A stretch of DNA of 64,000 bases, from contig PABP01000009.1 of assembly GCA_002699585.1 (NCBI GenBank), positions 355,750 through 419,749 of the forward strand, written 5' to 3'. The notes beneath the pieces were generated by a model. It was not told where the DNA came from. It did no database searches and saw nothing but the letters and a program-made list of their open reading frames with translations. The DNA comes from Anaerolineaceae bacterium (GTDB lineage Bacteria > Chloroflexota > Anaerolineae > Aggregatilineales > Phototrophicaceae). The position numbers and the translations under genes were made by a program. Below, one piece after another: positions 23,736-35,641 of this stretch. Position 1 is the stretch's first letter, and each line of letters starts with the position of its first letter.

Positions 23736-26700
23736 TTAGTCGGATGCGGGTTCGCCTTCAGCCTGTGCCAGTGTGGACTCCGGCGCAAGTGGCACATAGA
23801 TATGGAAAGTAGAGCCTTTGCCCAGTTCACTTTCCACGTCGATGCTGCCCCCGTGTTGCTCCACAATCGCATAAGAGAGCATCATACCCAGGCCGGTGCC
23901 GGTCTCGCGTTGCGCTTCTTGATTGCTACTGCGGAAGTAGTTTTCCTTGAATAGGCGCGATACATCCTCTGATGACATGCCGATGCCCTCATCTGTAACG
24001 GACACGCGCATCATCTGGCTGGTGGATGTATGCGTCTTGCTCTTGTAGTCGTTCACAACAGCCGCATCAATCGTGATGGTCGTATCTTCCGGGCTGTACT
24101 TGTTGGCATTGCTGACCAGATTGGTGAGCACCTGAATCAGCCGTGTTTCGTCGCCCATCACAAGCGGCAGGCCATCCGGCACATTGTTGATGAGTTCCTG
24201 ATTCTTGCTATCCAGAATGTGGATGAAGGGCTGCAACGCGCCAATGACCGCGTGGCGGATGTCCATCGGCTCGACTTCCACACGGAATTCGTTGGCGTCA
24301 ACTTTGGCGGCATCGCGCAAATCAGAGATGATCGTTTCCAGACGGTTGACGTTGTTGCGCACAACCGACAGCATCGACTGCTGCTGCTCGGTGAGTTCGC
24401 CGCTCATACCTGCCAGCAGGGCATCGGCATAGCCCTTGATGGGCGTCAGCGGGTTCTTCAACTCGTGCGCCGCGAAACCCATAAACGTACTCTTGGACTT
24501 ATTAGCGTCGGTCAGCGCGGTATAGAGTTGGGCATTGGCAATCGCGATGCTGGCATGCTCCGATAGGCGCTGAGCAAAACCCCAGTTCGTCAGGCTAAAG
24601 CGCGGATTCTGATTGGTCTCCAGGATGAGCATGGCGTTGATCTCGTCACCACTCATCATGGGCACGGTAATCTGGCTGAGGCTGTTCGTTAGGCCGCGAT
24701 CATAGCTGGGGTCGATGCTGACGTCGGGTGCGAAGTCTGCGCTGCGGGTACGCATCACACGGGCGATGATGCCCTCATCCAGCGGCCAGTATTTGCCCTG
24801 TGCTCCCTGCGGATATTCGTCTTCGCTGTAACCTTCAATCGCTACAATTTCGAGGTACGGCGGGGATAAGTTCACCAGGCCCAATGCGCCAGCCTGGGCT
24901 TTACACTCGGCCATCGCGCTGTGGGTGGTAATCTCAGCAACAGTTTTCAAGTCGAGCGCACGGTTTAGCTCACGGTCGATGCGCTCCAACACTTCCAACT
25001 CGCGTACACGGTCAGATAACTGAATATCCTGCATTTGCAGCAAACGCGCATTTTCAATAGCGACCGCCGCCTGTCCGGCGAAGGTCGAGAGCAGGTCTTG
25101 ATCGGCACGCACGAAGATGGTGCCATCTTTCTTGTTCATAACTTGCAGCACGCCAATCACGTTATTCTTGGCGACCAGCGGCACCGTTAGCAGCGAGCGC
25201 GCCAGCACGTCTTCGTCGAAGTCACGCGCATGATGCGGGTCTTCAGCGACGTTATTGACAATCATGGCCTCGGCATTGGTCGCCACCTGGCCGACGATAC
25301 CCGTATCCAGCGGAATGCGTGTGCCGACGAGTTCATCACCAGCGCCACCAATCACCACGTTGAATTCCAGGCTATTTTCGTCTTCGGGTGGCTTCAATAA
25401 CAGCGAACCGGCCTCGGCGTTCAAAATGTCAACGGCATTATCCATGATGAGGCCCAACAGCTTGTCGACATCGGCCTCGGTCGCTACCAATTGCTTGGAA
25501 ATATCGTTGAGTACCGTAAGCTGACGTTCACGCGCCTGTGTCTCAGAGAAGAGGCGGGTACGCTCGATGCTGGCCGCTGCCAGCGCACCGACATCGCTCA
25601 GGATACGCAGTTCTTCCGGCGTGTATTCTGACCCTGGCGTCGTCTGGGCGACGGCCAGGACGCCGAGTGTGGTCGTTTTGGCTGTCAGCGGGACACCCAT
25701 CCAAGCTTTAATGCGCTCGGACTCGAATTGCTCGGTAATGCCGCGTGAGCGCAATTCCTGGCTGTAGTCGGTGGTATTGCGGGCCACACCTCGGCGAATG
25801 ACCTCGCTAATGAGGTCGTTGCCAAGCGGCCAATGGCGATTTTCCATCGCAGCAATACGATCATCATTCTCCAGGAAGAAAGCATAGTAGACGTTATCAG
25901 TCGTGGTATCGCTCAGGGCGATGTAGAAGCAGTGCGCTGTAATCAGCTTACTGGTCTGAGTGTAAATCAATTCCAGCAAGTCATCGAAATCAATCGTAAA
26001 GCTGACAGCTTGGCTGACCTGACTGAGGACGTCCAGTTCTTGTACGCGCCGTTCCAGCGAATTGATGACCTGCGAACGCTCGGTGGCGATGGCGAACTGG
26101 CTGGTCAGGTTGTTGATGAAACGAATCTCTTCAAATTCATAGCGATTGGCGGTCGCTGAGGGTGCCCCCACTACGATAAAACCATTCAGACGATTGGCAC
26201 CAGGCAGGGGAGCCAGTACCCGTGCTCGCAATATCTGTAGCCGTCCGCGCTCTGACCACGTTTCATGAGGCCAGGGTTGCCCAGGTAACAGGCTGATCGG
26301 CTCGTTGGATTGCGAAAGCAGCTCGACAATGGCACTGTCTGATGTGACGATAATGTCCGTTTTATCGGGTAGGTCAGGATAGGCTTCGAAATCGTCGTTA
26401 TTCTGACGTAAAAAGACGAAAACGGTGTGGGCTTCGATGTTTTCTTTCAGCAGGCTGACGTAGCGATTGGCGATCAAATTGTAGTCGCTCATGCCCGTCA
26501 TATTGCGGCCAAAGGTCTCGACGATACCTTGTAGATTGCGCCGCTGCCGGAAGTAGATGTTATCGATGCGCGACTGAAGTTGGTTACGCACCGGGGTGAA
26601 CAGCAGCACCAGGAAGAAGATGATGATGCCCATCACAACCGGGTCATTGACGCGGATGGCATTGCCCGCCACCATCGAACTGCCGAAGATCAGCAGGAAG

Positions 26701-27920
26701 AAGGCGAACAGCAACGCACCCAGCATAATCAGGTAGGTCAAGCTGGTGCTGATGACGCGGTCAGTATCGACCCGGCGATATTGCAGCACCGCATAAGCCA
26801 GGGCGGCATTCGGGAAAATGAAAAGCGGCATCAGTGCTTCAAACGCAATAGCTACCTGCTGCCCGCTGCTCACAAGGAACGTATTTAGTAGCCAGATGAT
26901 CACCGGTAAGACCATCAGCGAAGTGCCGATGAGCACGCTGTTGACCTGATCGCGCGTCGTGACCAGGATGGCCCGTGGTCGTTGATAGAAAACTAGCAAG
27001 CCCTGCATCACCAGCAGGCCAAAGATGGCGTAGTAGGCCGCAATTCGGTTGGCCTGGTCATCCCAGGGGGAGGTTGGGTTGTAATAACCTCGGCTGTACC
27101 AGACAGCAATCGCCACACCAATGGCAATCGGTGCATATTGCAACCAGGGCAAACGATACAAAAACGTCGCGCGTGAGGGAAAGATCATCCCCAGGGTGAT
27201 GAGCGCGCCGCCGGCTCCTGCCGCCGCCAGCATCCATAGTGGCAACAATAGTTGGATTGTGCCCACATCGAAGATGCCGCCTACAAAGATAGCTGATGAA
27301 AAAGCAAAAAAGGCGGCATATAGGGCAGCACGATCATGCGAGCGCACGACCAGTATCGCAAAACCAATTAGCAGGATTATCAGGCCGCTGGCGAACGGCA
27401 GCCCAAAGAATGCCAGGAAATCCGATAGCGGAAAATCGCGCAGGGTGAACGTCACTGAACATTGGGCGATGCCATCGACCGGATCTGCACATAGCTCAGG
27501 GTTGGTTGGGTTGATCGACACATCACGCTGGAAATCCAGGGTGATCGTTTCACCGGGGGCCATGCTTTCCATCGTGCTGACGAAGTTCTGACGCATCGCC
27601 GCGAAATTGCTCAGATCATCGGCCAGGGGTTGGCCATCAATGCCTGTGACCCAATCTGCGCGCAGCAGGCCCGCTTCTCTGGCAGGCCACTCCTGGAAGG
27701 TCCCCGGAGTCGCTGCCGTCGTGACCATCGTGTAGGAATAGAAGGCCCCGGTAAACGGTCGCTGCCAGGTCTGGATGCCAGTGACAAGATAAACAATAAA
27801 GGCTGCTGCTGTCACCAGGCCATAAATCGCAACTACCACTCGCCAGATGGTCGCGCCTGTTCGGCTGGGGCTGGCGGTATTTTGTAGCGGTGCCCCGGTG
27901 CGCATCGTGGTTTCTGTCAT
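23736..27920 (-). CDS. Large membrane sensor histidine kinase with PDZ, four GAF domains
   Basis: 1394 residues, one of the largest genes here. It starts with a membrane helix (about 24-48) and an extracytoplasmic PDZ-like segment (about 65-125, REAGLLRADWVTGIDGQPL). Nine or so further membrane helices reach to about residue 440. Four GAF-type sensor domains follow at about 470-625, 635-790, 805-955 and 965-1125, the second and third introduced by coiled-coil VLSQ/VLND segments. The kinase core has the H-box FAAHELKNPLTPIKGY (H1152), N-box NLVSNANKYS, G1 DEGIGM, and G2 GTGLGM. No receiver domain and no response regulator gene is adjacent. The signals are unknown. The PDZ plus 7TM-like layout is reminiscent of receptor kinases that sense small molecules. 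Confidence 0.9.
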   Translation of the reverse strand: MTETTMRTGAPLQNTASPSRTGATIWRVVVAIYGLVTAAAFIVYLVTGIQTWQRPFTGAFYSYTMVTTAATPGTFQEWPAREAGLLRADWVTGIDGQPLADDLSNFAAMRQNFVSTMESMAPGETITLDFQRDVSINPTNPELCADPVDGIAQCSVTFTLRDFPLSDFLAFFGLPFASGLIILLIGFAILVVRSHDRAALYAAFFAFSSAIFVGGIFDVGTIQLLLPLWMLAAAGAGGALITLGMIFPSRATFLYRLPWLQYAPIAIGVAIAVWYSRGYYNPTSPWDDQANRIAAYYAIFGLLVMQGLLVFYQRPRAILVTTRDQVNSVLIGTSLMVLPVIIWLLNTFLVSSGQQVAIAFEALMPLFIFPNAALAYAVLQYRRVDTDRVISTSLTYLIMLGALLFAFFLLIFGSSMVAGNAIRVNDPVVMGIIIFFLVLLFTPVRNQLQSRIDNIYFRQRRNLQGIVETFGRNMTGMSDYNLIANRYVSLLKENIEAHTVFVFLRQNNDDFEAYPDLPDKTDIIVTSDSAIVELLSQSNEPISLLPGQPWPHETWSERGRLQILRARVLAPLPGANRLNGFIVVGAPSATANRYEFEEIRFINNLTSQFAIATERSQVINSLERRVQELDVLSQVSQAVSFTIDFDDLLELIYTQTSKLITAHCFYIALSDTTTDNVYYAFFLENDDRIAAMENRHWPLGNDLISEVIRRGVARNTTDYSQELRSRGITEQFESERIKAWMGVPLTAKTTTLGVLAVAQTTPGSEYTPEELRILSDVGALAAASIERTRLFSETQARERQLTVLNDISKQLVATEADVDKLLGLIMDNAVDILNAEAGSLLLKPPEDENSLEFNVVIGGAGDELVGTRIPLDTGIVGQVATNAEAMIVNNVAEDPHHARDFDEDVLARSLLTVPLVAKNNVIGVLQVMNKKDGTIFVRADQDLLSTFAGQAAVAIENARLLQMQDIQLSDRVRELEVLERIDRELNRALDLKTVAEITTHSAMAECKAQAGALGLVNLSPPYLEIVAIEGYSEDEYPQGAQGKYWPLDEGIIARVMRTRSADFAPDVSIDPSYDRGLTNSLSQITVPMMSGDEINAMLILETNQNPRFSLTNWGFAQRLSEHASIAIANAQLYTALTDANKSKSTFMGFAAHELKNPLTPIKGYADALLAGMSGELTEQQQSMLSVVRNNVNRLETIISDLRDAAKVDANEFRVEVEPMDIRHAVIGALQPFIHILDSKNQELINNVPDGLPLVMGDETRLIQVLTNLVSNANKYSPEDTTITIDAAVVNDYKSKTHTSTSQMMRVSVTDEGIGMSSEDVSRLFKENYFRSSNQEAQRETGTGLGMMLSYAIVEQHGGSIDVESELGKGSTFHIYVPLAPESTLAQAEGEPASD

Positions 27921-28034
27921 GGGTTTGCTCGCGAGAACTTAATCGACTTTGATCGCTACTCAAACGATATTGTAATTTTATCATACACTGCCAACTGAAC
28001 CTGTAAGATCTCATATCATTTTGGCGGATTCCTT

Positions 28035-28060
28035 TTGTGAATGGCGCTATTTGTTATAAT
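28035..28060 (+). promoter_or_regulatory. Extended -10 promoter of prs
   Basis: TG at 28052-28053 followed by TATAAT at 28055-28060. The best -35 (TTGTGA, 28035-28040) is at a short 14-nt spacing. The leader to the chosen start is about 190 nt. No gene is seen between 27921 and 28254. Confidence 0.55.
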
Positions 28061-28254
28061 CCGTTTGCAACTGTGCTTTTATGCAGTGCAGGTTGCACGA
28101 CACAGTGTGGACGACATCGGCTTATGTGCGTGCAGGAATGCAAGCGACCATGTTTTGAATGGTCATCATCTGTCTACCGCTAGCCTATCATCCTGCTCAA
28201 TATAAGGAACTTTTGACTCAAATTAACGTAGAAGCCTATGGGAGCGTATGCGTG

Positions 28255-29277
28255 ATGGATAGAGTACCGGGCACAAAAATTGATCGCTACGAGGATCGCG
28301 AATCGCGGATGCGCTTCGGCAAGATGAAGATTTTTTGCGGGTCATCACATCCGACATTGGGCGAGGAAGTTTGTCAGCAAGTCGGGTTGCGTCCAGGTTA
28401 TGAAGACATCAGCCTGGGGCGGTATGAGCGCACCGTCTTTTCCAATGAGAATATTTTCGTCAAACTGGACGACAGCGTGCGCGGCAAGGATGTTTATCTC
28501 ATCCAGACCATGTCCTCGCCAATCCATGAAAATATTATGGAAGCACTCATCATGATTGATGCCCTCAAGCGTGATAGTGCATGGCGGATCAATCTGGTTG
28601 TGCCCTATTTGGCGTATTCGCGCTCCGATAAGAAAGATCAGCCGCGTGTGCCGATTACGGCTCGTCTGATGGCCAACATGATCGAAACAGCCGGTGCGGA
28701 TCGTTACATGACCATCGACCTGCACTCTGGTCAGATACAAGGGTTCTTCAATATCCCTGGCGATTCGCTCACGGCGTTCCATCTGTTGAGTGAGTACGTC
28801 AAAGGCAAGAATCTTGAAAATCTGGTGGTCGTAGCGACTGACCTGGGCTTCGTTAAGGATGCCCGTAACTGGGCAGAAGCCTTAGGCGTGCCGATTGCTA
28901 TCGTGGAAAAACGTCGCAGCGGTAATGACGAGAATGCGGTTGCCATGTCGCTGATTGGCGATGTGCGCGACAAGAACGTCCTCCTGGTGGATGATGAGGT
29001 CAACACCGGCGGGTCGATTGTCAACGCTTATAACGTGGTCAAGCAGCACGGTGCGCTGGATGTCTCTTTTGCCTTTTCGCACGCTTTCTTTAGCGAAAAA
29101 TCTAAGGAACGTTTAGCGTCTATCGACTTGAAAGAGATTATCTTTACCAATACGCTGCCCGTTAAGCCTAAGTACATGCTGCCGAACATGACCATACTCT
29201 CAGTCGCGCCTATGTTAGCTGAGGTCATGATCCGGGCGCATGAGGGCCGCAGCGTGGGTGAGTTGTTTGACGAGTAA
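28255..29277 (+). CDS. prs: Ribose-phosphate pyrophosphokinase
   Basis: 340 residues if begun at ATG 28255, with GGGAG at 28240-28244. Starts at 28309 or 28324 (MKIFCGSSHP) are also possible and would fit the family length better. It makes PRPP from ribose 5-phosphate and ATP. Seen: FCGSSHPTLGEEV, the flexible loop YSRSDKKDQPR, ITARLMANMIETAGADRYMTIDLHSGQIQGFF, and the PRPP loop VLLVDDEVNTGGS (about 241-253). The canonical loop is VDDMIDTGGT, so this is a divergent member. It fits the phosphoribosyltransferase found near the window start. Confidence 0.9.
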   Translation: MDRVPGTKIDRYEDRESRMRFGKMKIFCGSSHPTLGEEVCQQVGLRPGYEDISLGRYERTVFSNENIFVKLDDSVRGKDVYLIQTMSSPIHENIMEALIMIDALKRDSAWRINLVVPYLAYSRSDKKDQPRVPITARLMANMIETAGADRYMTIDLHSGQIQGFFNIPGDSLTAFHLLSEYVKGKNLENLVVVATDLGFVKDARNWAEALGVPIAIVEKRRSGNDENAVAMSLIGDVRDKNVLLVDDEVNTGGSIVNAYNVVKQHGALDVSFAFSHAFFSEKSKERLASIDLKEIIFTNTLPVKPKYMLPNMTILSVAPMLAEVMIRAHEGRSVGELFDE

Positions 29278-29307
29278 GACGCGCGGGTCGCGTGCTTGCT
29301 GTGACTG

Positions 29308-29333
29308 TTAGCAAGTCAGATTAGCAAGTCAGA
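29308..29333 (+). repeat. Tandem 13-bp duplication
   Basis: TTAGCAAGTCAGA occurs twice without a gap (29308-29320 and 29321-29333), ending just before the start codon of the VTT gene and carrying part of its ribosome binding site. Confidence 0.85.
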
Positions 29334-29342
29334 AAGGTGACT

Positions 29343-30137
29343 ATGCCGGATCAACCATCGCAGCCTACAGATCAGCAGCACGAGCCACACCGCATATCGG
29401 CGGATCCAGTTGCGGACCCAGTTAATGAAAATCCCCTATACGATGAACTCACCGTTACCGATGGTCAGGTAAAGGGCAAACGGTCCTTCCGTGAATTGAT
29501 CGTGGCTGGCCTGGGCTTTGGTGTCTTTTTAGCCGTGATGACCATCGGCATTAACGCCATCGGCCTGGACCGCATCCAGGCGTTTATCGAGCAGGCTGGT
29601 CCTTTAGCACCGCTGGCATATATTGCCCTTAAAGCGGCCACCTACATTTTCGCACCGCTTACCAGTGGGCCGATCCAGGTGGTGGCCGGGGCGATCTTCG
29701 GCAATGTCTGGTTGGGCGTTCTCTATACGCTCATTGGCGAGGTGCTGGGCGGCAGCATCAGCTTCTGGATTGCGCGCCGATTTGGGCGGCCTGTTGTGCA
29801 GCGCTTCGTCGGCAAAGAGGGCATGAAACAGGTCGAGGAGTTTTATCAGACGCGCATGGGCGGCTGGCGCTCGCTGGCGATTGCCCGCATTGTACTGTTC
29901 TCCGTATGGGATTTCCTCAGTTATGCCGCTGGCTTAGCTCCTGTGAAGTTCTCTAGCTATTTCCTGGTATCGGTGATCCTCGGCTTCTTCCCGACGCTAT
30001 TTTTTGTTGGCCTGGGCACGACCGTCGTCGAAGATTCTTCCTCGCTCGTTTTGATCTATGGCCTGGTCGCACTGATGATCGTGCTGCCGATTGTTTTCCG
30101 CAAGCCTTTGGAAAAGCTGCTAGGCAGCGGTCAGTAG
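29343..30137 (+). CDS. TVP38/TMEM64 (VTT domain) membrane protein
   Basis: 264 residues. ATG at 29343 has GAAAGG five bases before it. A disordered N-terminal stretch (about 1-55, rich in Gln, Pro, Asp) precedes a membrane domain with five to six hydrophobic segments. The VTT/DedA-like core is plain: FAPLTSGPIQVVAGAIFGNVWLGVLYTLIGEVLGGSISFWIARRFGRPVVQRFVG. Family members are linked to lipid scrambling or small-molecule flux, but bacterial roles are mostly unknown. It follows prs by 65 bases and may share its transcript. Confidence 0.87.
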   Translation: MPDQPSQPTDQQHEPHRISADPVADPVNENPLYDELTVTDGQVKGKRSFRELIVAGLGFGVFLAVMTIGINAIGLDRIQAFIEQAGPLAPLAYIALKAATYIFAPLTSGPIQVVAGAIFGNVWLGVLYTLIGEVLGGSISFWIARRFGRPVVQRFVGKEGMKQVEEFYQTRMGGWRSLAIARIVLFSVWDFLSYAAGLAPVKFSSYFLVSVILGFFPTLFFVGLGTTVVEDSSSLVLIYGLVALMIVLPIVFRKPLEKLLGSGQ

Positions 30138-30220
30138 GCGCTTTTCTCAGCGATACAGTCGATAAAGGTCAACATAGGTGTATTCTTGTCGCTGCTTCTA
30201 ACAAGTTGTTTATGCAGCTA

Positions 30221-30229
30221 TGCTATAAT
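30221..30229 (+). promoter_or_regulatory. Extended -10 promoter of secA
   Basis: TGCTATAAT (30221-30229) is a perfect extended -10, about 95 bases before the secA start. No properly spaced -35 is seen. Confidence 0.6.
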
Positions 30230-30322
30230 GCCCAGGTCTGTGACCTGGCAATAACGTCGCTGGACGTCTCGTTGGCATCTGGCAGACCCTCTCAACGATG
30301 ATGATCTCCGTGAAGGTGAATT

Positions 30323-33163
<2,841 letters not shown>

Positions 33164-33180
33164 GATCGCTAAACTGTATG

Positions 33181-33217
33181 CAGGGCAGTCAGCCAACCAC
33201 TGACTGTCCTGTTTTTT
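33181..33217 (+). terminator. Rho-independent terminator of secA
   Basis: Stem CAGGGCAGTCAG (33181-33192) with CTGACTGTCCTG (33200-33211, one G-U pair), a 7-nt loop and TTTTTT. Confidence 0.92.
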
Positions 33218-33491
33218 GATCGATTCTTACGCATTCTGATACGTAAGCTGTGTATAATGGCATAGTAACGCTCGATTTGTTAATATTGCACAGGGTGAAC
33301 GCGATATTTCCCTTGTGAAAAATCTTCAATTCAGTTAGAAATATATCCGCTATTTTTGTTGTCTATAGCTTGGTTTTCTATTTATACGCTTTATAGACCG
33401 TTTAAACTTGAACATTTTTAAGAAACGACTCCAAACTATATGCTTCTTAATAGGTACGGAAAAGCACCATTAGAGATATAGGAGTGATTGG
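33218..33491 (+). other. AT-rich upstream region of the winged-helix gene
   Basis: No gene is seen. TATAAT at 33253-33258 has no well-placed -35 partner. The remainder is AT-rich with short homopolymer runs and then GGAG at 33481-33484, the binding site of the next gene. Confidence 0.4.
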
Positions 33492-33875
33492 ATGGCGCAA
33501 GCCAATGCATATGCCAATGCCGAACTAGGCAATGGTTGGGACGAGTTTCTGGTCAATGAAGTGAATACCTTCGCCAAGTGGGATCTCATACGTTTCTTCC
33601 ACGAGAACCCCTACACCACCGATACCGCAGATCACATTGCGTCCGTCATTGGGCGTGACGAAAAGCAGGTCAAGCGTGAGCTTGAAGATCTTTCCCGGAC
33701 GGGTATCCTGACGAAGAAGAAGGTCTCCAAGGCGGACGTATACAGTTATTCTACCGATTCAGACATTCGGTCACGCATAGAAGCGTTCATTTCAGCCTGC
33801 TATGATCGTGAATTCCGTATTCACGCCATCAATCAGGTCATCCAGGGAATGGATGCTGAACGTCACAGCGCTTAA
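33492..33875 (+). CDS. Winged-helix DNA-binding protein
   Basis: 127 residues. GGAG lies seven bases before the ATG. The middle (about 28-95) reads as a winged helix: WDLIRFFHENPYTTDTADHIASVIGRDEKQVKRELEDLSRTGILTKKKV, with a wing ending in YSYSTD. A C-terminal helix (about 95-122) might dimerise. It resembles the HTH units of ArsR/MarR-like regulators and also the TFE-like helix family. No ligand site is apparent. It heads a run of five same-strand genes and might regulate them, which is inference. Confidence 0.72.
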   Translation: MAQANAYANAELGNGWDEFLVNEVNTFAKWDLIRFFHENPYTTDTADHIASVIGRDEKQVKRELEDLSRTGILTKKKVSKADVYSYSTDSDIRSRIEAFISACYDREFRIHAINQVIQGMDAERHSA

Positions 33876-33906
33876 TACATTGCCCTAAAGCGTCATAAAT
33901 AAACCA

Positions 33907-34230
33907 ATGGAAACCAACGCACTGCATCAATTCTTTATCCTGTTCTCGTGGTTTCCATTGGCTGCTTTTATCCTTCTGCTGCTTCTCATCGCGCGCTTTT
34001 ACCAGCGCTTCTCTGGTGAACAAACCTACTTCTGGACCTTTATCGTACCCATTGTCGCTTTTGGCGTGGTTGCTGTTCGTCAGGCGGGCAGGCCATCTGG
34101 CCAATGGGATATTATCGCCAGCATGATCGCTGCACTGGCTGGACTGGTGTTGCTCGGCCTGGTGATTAACCTCTACATCCGCATGATGGCGCATAGCAAG
34201 AAAACCGAAAACGAACGGGCCAACCTGTGA
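33907..34230 (+). CDS. Small membrane protein (three helices)
   Basis: 107 residues, unrecognised. Three hydrophobic segments lie at about 10-30, 40-58 and 68-92, joined by short charged loops (RFYQRFSGEQ; RQAGRPSGQWD), with a basic C-terminal end on the cytoplasmic side. The start lacks a good binding site. The stop overlaps the next gene by four bases (GTGA), so the two small membrane proteins are probably made together and may form a complex. Confidence 0.7.
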   Translation: METNALHQFFILFSWFPLAAFILLLLLIARFYQRFSGEQTYFWTFIVPIVAFGVVAVRQAGRPSGQWDIIASMIAALAGLVLLGLVINLYIRMMAHSKKTENERANL

Positions 34231-34550
34231 CGAATTTGGCTGTCTTCTTGGGGGCCTTTGGCTGGTGTGCGGTCGGTGTGGTGCTGCTGCTGGTTGCGCG
34301 GCTCAGCCATCGCCTGGGGACTGTGACCCATGCCCGTCCTTATTACCGTCTGATGGATGTATCCGCGGCCTTGATTGTGGTGGGTGCGCTCGGTGGTTTG
34401 GTCATTGAGTGGTCTTCACTGGCGCAAAATGATCAGTTGGCCCACAATATGTTAAGTATGCTATGCGACGCGCTAATTGCCGTCGGGATATCGCTTGGAC
34501 TTGGGGTTGCCTGGTACTACTGGAGCTGGTTGCTCGCAGAACGTGACTGA
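34227..34550 (+). CDS. Small membrane protein (three helices), coupled to the previous gene
   Basis: 107 residues beginning with GTG at 34227 inside the preceding stop. Hydrophobic segments are at about 4-24, 44-64 and 78-102. A basic loop (RLSHRLGTVTHARPYYR) separates the first two. It has the same length and helix count as its partner but no clear sequence similarity. Function unknown. Confidence 0.7.
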   Translation: MTNLAVFLGAFGWCAVGVVLLLVARLSHRLGTVTHARPYYRLMDVSAALIVVGALGGLVIEWSSLAQNDQLAHNMLSMLCDALIAVGISLGLGVAWYYWSWLLAERD

Positions 34551-34595
34551 TGCCCCCATTAGTCCAATACCTATTTAGCGTGAAGGGCTAACATT

Positions 34596-35636
34596 TTGGA
34601 CGATGTGCTACGTGACCGCATTCGTGTGCTCCCCAAAATTGAGTTACACCGACATTTAGAAGGCTCGGTACGGTTAGCAACGCTGGTCGATATTGCCCGC
34701 ACCCATGATATGGACCTGGATGTGCCAACAGCCGTATCTTTACGTCCGCTGGTGCAGATGGTTGATGGTGACGAGCGCAGCGCGCAAGGCTTTTTGAGCA
34801 AGTTCAAAGTCTTGCGAGAATTCTTCCGGTCACAGAGCATCATCCGGCGTATCGCTTATGAAGCGGTCGTTGATGCCGCCGAAGACAACGTTCGTTATAT
34901 GGAACTGCGCTTTACCCCTAAGGCGTTGTGTGCGATATCCAACTGCACCCCGGATGAAGCTACGATTGCCGTCTGTGAAGCAGCTAACGCTGCTGCCCTT
35001 GAATACGGTATCACTGTACGCTACATCGTCTCTATGAACCGCCATGAATCACTCGAACTGGGTTTCCAGGCGTTGGAATCCGCGCTGGCGCATCAGGATA
35101 TGGGCATCGTTGGCCTGGATCTGGCTGGGGCCGAAGCTGGCTTTCCGGCGTCGTTGTTCCGCGATGTCTTTGTTCAAGCCCATGAAGCGGGCCTGGGAAT
35201 TACGATCCATGCTGGTGAATGGGCCGGAGCCGAAAGCATTCGGGATGCCCTCGACCATATGCACGTTGACCGTATTGGGCATGGCATCAATGCCATTCAG
35301 GACGTAGACCTCGTGCGTGAACTTGCCGAGTGTGGTATTGTCCTTGAGGTTTGCCCGATGTCCAATGTACTCAGTGGGGTGGTGCCGACTTTAGACCAGC
35401 ATCCACTGCCGCAGTTGACGCAGGCGGGCATCGTGACAACCATTAACACGGATGATCCGGCTGTTTGCGATGTCACCCTGACGGATGAGATCACTTATGC
35501 TGTAGAAAACGGCCTTATGCAAGAGGCCGATATTGCTGACTATACCCTCCGAGCAGCGCAGGCTGCTTTTTTGCCGCCCTCGGAGCGCGACCAGCTTATA
35601 GCGACGTTCAAAGGCTGGTACCAGGAAGTTGAATAA
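34596..35636 (+). CDS. add: Adenosine deaminase family protein
   Basis: 346 residues starting at TTG 34596, with a GAAGGG site about 8 bases upstream. It is a zinc TIM-barrel deaminase. Metal and catalytic motifs are all present: ELHRHLEGS (HxH), ITIHAGEW (zinc His and catalytic Glu), RIGHGI, LEVCPMSN, and TTINTDDPAV (the DD motif). The GLDLAGAEAG segment favours adenosine over adenine as substrate, but related enzymes acting on aminofutalosine (menaquinone synthesis) share these motifs, so the substrate is not certain. It runs six bases before the MBL gene. Confidence 0.88.
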   Translation: MDDVLRDRIRVLPKIELHRHLEGSVRLATLVDIARTHDMDLDVPTAVSLRPLVQMVDGDERSAQGFLSKFKVLREFFRSQSIIRRIAYEAVVDAAEDNVRYMELRFTPKALCAISNCTPDEATIAVCEAANAAALEYGITVRYIVSMNRHESLELGFQALESALAHQDMGIVGLDLAGAEAGFPASLFRDVFVQAHEAGLGITIHAGEWAGAESIRDALDHMHVDRIGHGINAIQDVDLVRELAECGIVLEVCPMSNVLSGVVPTLDQHPLPQLTQAGIVTTINTDDPAVCDVTLTDEITYAVENGLMQEADIADYTLRAAQAAFLPPSERDQLIATFKGWYQEVE

Positions 35637-35641
35637 GCCCT

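Noticed and set aside
33253..33258. Promoter of the winged-helix gene at TATAAT
   Set aside because: No -35 within 15-19 bases and no TG element. It is about 240 bases from the start, so I list it only as a hexamer.
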